In this document: positions 61,399 through 64,000 of the stretch, one piece after another
Position numbering within the stretch: position 1 is the stretch's first letter
How the letters are laid out: each line of letters begins with the position of its first letter
NCBI RefSeq assembly: GCF_018255755.1
Contig: NZ_CP073766.1
Span: forward strand, 7,562,501-7,626,500
DNA: 64,000 nt
From: Chitinophaga sp. HK235
Lineage (GTDB): Bacteria; Bacteroidota; Bacteroidia; Chitinophagales; Chitinophagaceae
Direction of reading: 5' to 3'
Made by a program: the position numbers and the translations under genes
Notes under the pieces: generated by a model
What the model was told of the DNA's origin: nothing
Seen by the model: the letters and a program-made list of their open reading frames with translations, nothing else
Databases searched by the model: none

Positions 61399-62736
61399 AT
61401 GCCGATACTCAGTAAAGAAGCAGCGCAGGCATTATTGAAAAAAGTGCTTGCCTACTCAAAAGCAGATGAATGTGAGGTACGCCTCTTTGGTGGCGAATCC
61501 GGTAATGTGCGTTATGCGCGTAACGCCGTATCTACCAGTGGTGCCAACAGTAAAAGTACACTGGTGGTATCTTCTGCTTTCGGTAAAAAACTGGGAACAG
61601 CTACCATCAACGAATTTGATGATGCTTCCCTGGAGAAGGTGGTCAGAAGAGCAGAAGAACTGGCCCGCCTGGCACCGGAGAACCCGGAATACATGTCTGT
61701 TCTGGGCCCGCAGCAATATGCCGCCGCATCTGCTACCTTTCATAAAGATACAGCTGCCGTAGACCCGGCCTACCGCGCAGAAGCAGTAGCACAAAGCCTC
61801 TCCATCACCAAACAAAATCACCTGGTGGCGGCCGGTTATCTGGAAAACAACGTCGGCTACTCCGCCATAATGAATTCCAAGGGGCTTTTCGCCTACTACG
61901 ATTCTACAGACATTAACTTCAGCATCACCGTCCGCACAGAAGACGGTACCGGCTCCGGTTATGCAGCTAAAGCATATAACGACGTCACCAAACTGGATAT
62001 TAAAAAAGAATCCAGCGCAGCGGCTATGAAAGCTGCTGGTTCCAAAGGCGCTAAAGCATTGGAACCCGGCAAATACACGGTGATCCTGGAACCCGCCGCT
62101 TCCATCGTGTTACTGGAAAATCTCATCTTTGGTATGGATGCCCGCAGTGCGGAAGAAGGCAGAAGTTTCCTCAGTAAGGCTGGCGGCAAAACCAAGCTGG
62201 GAGATAAACTCATGGATGATAGTGTTACTATCTACTCCGATCCCTGGCATCCTGATATGCCTACTTCCTATTACAACGGTGATGGAAGACCCCAGGAAAA
62301 AATCACCTGGATCGAAAAAGGAGTGGTTAAAAATATGTATTATTCCCGCTACTGGGCACAGAAGGATAATGTAAGAGCCGTTCCTTCTCCGGATGCCTTT
62401 ATCATGGAAGGCGGTACTGCTTCGCTGGAAGATCTGATCAAAAGCACTGAGAAGGGTATCCTCGTAACACGCTTCTGGTATATCCGTCCGGTAGACCCAC
62501 AAACGCTGTTGTTTACAGGGCTTACCCGCGACGGAACTTTCTACATCGAAAACGGAGTGATCAAACATCCGGTGAAGAACTTCCGTTTCAATGAAAGTCC
62601 GGTGATCATGTTGAATAACGTGGAAGCCCTGGGTAAACCAGAAAGGGCAGTGAGTGGTGAAAGTGGCGCCAGTGCCATATTACCGCCGATGAAACTGCGG
62701 GAGTTTACCTTCACTTCTTTGTCAGATGCGATCTAA
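61399..62736 (+). CDS. TldE (PmbA)-type subunit, copy 2
   Basis: A 445-residue paralogue of the first TldE, starting MPILSKEAAQALLKKVLAYS without a signal peptide and without HExxxH. GGESGNVRYARNAVSTSGAN, LGTATINEFDDASLEKVVRR, LEPAASIVLLENLIFGMDAR and DAFIMEGGTASLEDLIKSTE agree with copy 1. It is the expected partner of the TldD copy 3 bp upstream. A strong terminator ends the region. Confidence 0.92.
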   Translation: MPILSKEAAQALLKKVLAYSKADECEVRLFGGESGNVRYARNAVSTSGANSKSTLVVSSAFGKKLGTATINEFDDASLEKVVRRAEELARLAPENPEYMSVLGPQQYAAASATFHKDTAAVDPAYRAEAVAQSLSITKQNHLVAAGYLENNVGYSAIMNSKGLFAYYDSTDINFSITVRTEDGTGSGYAAKAYNDVTKLDIKKESSAAAMKAAGSKGAKALEPGKYTVILEPAASIVLLENLIFGMDARSAEEGRSFLSKAGGKTKLGDKLMDDSVTIYSDPWHPDMPTSYYNGDGRPQEKITWIEKGVVKNMYYSRYWAQKDNVRAVPSPDAFIMEGGTASLEDLIKSTEKGILVTRFWYIRPVDPQTLLFTGLTRDGTFYIENGVIKHPVKNFRFNESPVIMLNNVEALGKPERAVSGESGASAILPPMKLREFTFTSLSDAI

Positions 62737-62755
62737 GCGTCGCATCAACGGAAAT

Positions 62756-62797
62756 AAAAGAGGCCTGAGCAGATAACATTGCTCAGGCCTCTTTTTT
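62756..62797. terminator. Rho-independent terminator, bidirectional
   Basis: AAAAGAGGCCTGAGCA and its exact complement, an 8-nt loop and a T run, 20 bp after the TldE copy 2 stop. Confidence 0.93.
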
Positions 62798-63209
62798 AGT
62801 TTATGATCTCTTCGGATTCTTTATTTCTGGGTAGATAGTATAAATAATAGAAAGCCAGTATGAGCAGACCGGATACAAAAGGAATCAGGGCCAGGTGTTT
62901 AAAGGTGACGGGACCTGTTATCACCTGCGCATCAAAATGGAAAAACTCGCTGATCATCCAGTAAGAGTTGGCAGAGATCCATAAGGAGATGGCCACATTA
63001 TGGCACAGCTCCGACATAAACTGTCTGGTACGCCAGGCTATTACCAGAGAGATGATAAGGGTGGGGAAGATCATGGCTATACCCAGTGGTTTCCAGATCA
63101 TGCACCAGCTGATGTCTTTCAACAGCCAGAAAACAATATGCAGGTTTTCCATTTTCCGGTAACTTAAAGGAATAGTGTATACCGGCGCAGATTTGGCCTC
63201 TTTGATCAT
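62796..63209 (-). CDS. Small multi-pass membrane protein
   Basis: A 137-residue protein with four hydrophobic segments (MIWKPLGIAMIFPTLIISLV, HNVAISLWISANSYWMISEF, LALIPFVSGLLILAFYYLYY). KMENLHIVFWLLKDISWCMI is a motif-like stretch seen in similar Bacteroidota proteins (from memory). No function known. A perfect -7 box lies upstream on the minus strand. Confidence 0.65.
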   Translation of the reverse strand: MIKEAKSAPVYTIPLSYRKMENLHIVFWLLKDISWCMIWKPLGIAMIFPTLIISLVIAWRTRQFMSELCHNVAISLWISANSYWMISEFFHFDAQVITGPVTFKHLALIPFVSGLLILAFYYLYYLPRNKESEEIIN

Positions 63210-63240
63210 ACTGTGCTAGAGATTAAAGTTGATAAGTTTG

Positions 63241-63248
63241 CAAAAATA
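63241..63248 (-). promoter_or_regulatory. -7 box of the small membrane-protein gene
   Basis: TATTTTTG on the minus strand matches TAnnTTTG exactly, about 32 bp before the start at 63209. Confidence 0.6.
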
Positions 63249-63308
63249 TAAAAACACCTTCACAGTGGCTGGAAAATTTGCGTGGGAATAATGTTTATAT
63301 TCGCTGGC

Positions 63309-64000
63309 ATGAACGCATTTTACTGGTCATTCCGCCATACTCGTTTTCACGGGATCAACTGGATTCCGGAAGAGTTCAGCCGTGTGATGATCATTATTCA
63401 TGGTATTGGGGAAGATATCAGCCGTTATGCGCCGGTGGCGCGGTTCTTCAATCAGGAAGGATATGCGGTGGTAGGGCTCGATCATTACGGGCATGGTAAA
63501 AGTGATGGCAAAAGAGGCGCTACGCCCGGGTTTGAATATATACTCGACTATGAAGCCGCTTTCCTGGCGCATATAAAGGAACTGTACCATAAACCGGTGG
63601 TGATGTATGGCCATAGTATGGGTGGTGGCGTGCTGACCGGTTTCCTGCTCAGAAGATCCCCCGATATCCTGGCTGCTGTTATCTCCGCTCCGGCACTGAT
63701 TGTGGCCAAACGCCCGGGTGCCTTGCTCCGTGGCCTGCTGAAGATGCTGAACCGCGTGGTGCCTAATATCCGACTCAACCAGGGCCTGGATATCACCAAA
63801 ATTTCCCATGATTTAGAAGAAGTGGAAAAGTTCCGTCATAACCCCCTTCGCCATGATAAAATAAGTATACGGCTGGCGAATGATATGATTCAGAATGGCC
63901 TGTGGTGCCTGGAACATGCTGATACCCTGAAAACCCGCTCCCTGCTTATCCATGGTGTCGATGATGCCTTCACGGCGGTGGAAGGCTCCCGCCTCTTTGC
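63309..64000 (+). CDS. Alpha/beta hydrolase (monoacylglycerol-lipase-like), partial
   Basis: The N-terminal 230 codons of a serine hydrolase; the gene runs off the right edge. FHGINWIPEEFSRVMIIIHG is the start of the core, GIGEDISRYAPVARFFNQEG and VVGLDHYGHGKSDGKRG are typical of lysophospholipase/monoacylglycerol lipases. The nucleophile Ser103 is in YGHSMGGGV, and the Asp of GVDDAF (about 218) is the likely acid. The catalytic His lies beyond the window. An in-frame ATG at 63291 is an alternative start. Confidence 0.85.
   Translation, partial: MNAFYWSFRHTRFHGINWIPEEFSRVMIIIHGIGEDISRYAPVARFFNQEGYAVVGLDHYGHGKSDGKRGATPGFEYILDYEAAFLAHIKELYHKPVVMYGHSMGGGVLTGFLLRRSPDILAAVISAPALIVAKRPGALLRGLLKMLNRVVPNIRLNQGLDITKISHDLEEVEKFRHNPLRHDKISIRLANDMIQNGLWCLEHADTLKTRSLLIHGVDDAFTAVEGSRLF

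Noticed and set aside
1..64000. CRISPR arrays or rRNA genes
   Set aside because: No regularly spaced short repeats and no rRNA-like segments were seen.

Overview
The window looks like chromosomal DNA of a Bacteroidota bacterium, most likely a Chitinophagaceae member close to Chitinophaga (inference). The grounds are SusC/SusD and other TonB-dependent receptors, promoters of the Bacteroidota type (TTTG, about 19 bp, then TAnnTTTG), a terpene synthase, BatA/DUF4175/MoxR genes and frequent lipoprotein signals. Most of the window is ordinary core-like sequence. There is one visibly decaying accessory patch at 9.5-13.2 kb and one eroded denitrification module at 1.6-6.6 kb.

Layout. 0-1.3 kb: 5-oxoprolinase subunits PxpB and PxpC (minus strand). 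1.6-6.6 kb: an Rrf2/NsrR-like iron-sulfur regulator, a frameshifted norC remnant, then nirK (with a fused cytochrome c domain), a nirV-like gene, a SCO1-like gene and an outer-membrane porin. NirK has Tyr where a type 2 copper His is expected. 7-9.3 kb: a DUF1826-like protein, DinB and an AraC regulator. 9.5-13.2 kb: a broken esterase, an acyltransferase, a serine recombinase remnant, an IS1182-family element and a tRNA-Pro. 13.4-18.3 kb: aldo/keto reductase, a sigma-like protein, an AraC regulator, peptide deformylase and small hypotheticals.

18.3-24.6 kb: a membrane LytTR regulator that ends in a 40-bp perfect palindrome, followed by a TonB-dependent receptor, a parallel beta-helix lipoprotein and an SO2930-type diheme cytochrome. 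24.7-31.1 kb: an NmrA-like oxidoreductase, a siderophore-type receptor, two small exported proteins and a subtilisin-like lipoprotein. 31.8-35.4 kb: a more AT-rich block with a class I terpene synthase of unusual metal motif, a hybrid histidine kinase and an Hpt-like protein. 35.5-42.4 kb: a beta-barrel protein, small exported proteins, a DEAD-box helicase, a TetR operon, peptidase E and aldose 1-epimerase. 42.4-47 kb: a SusC/SusD pair.

48.8-62.7 kb is the most coherent system. DUF4159 diverges from MoxR ATPase, DUF58, a BatA-like protein, DUF4175 and a large membrane protein. These are followed by two tandem TldD/TldE (PmbA) pairs. Both TldD proteins carry a Tat-like signal and the HExxxH metal site; neither TldE has a signal. 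This looks like an envelope system in which a MoxR/DUF58 apparatus works with exported TldD/E peptidases; its substrate is not visible. The window closes with a small membrane protein and the start of a monoacylglycerol-lipase-like hydrolase.
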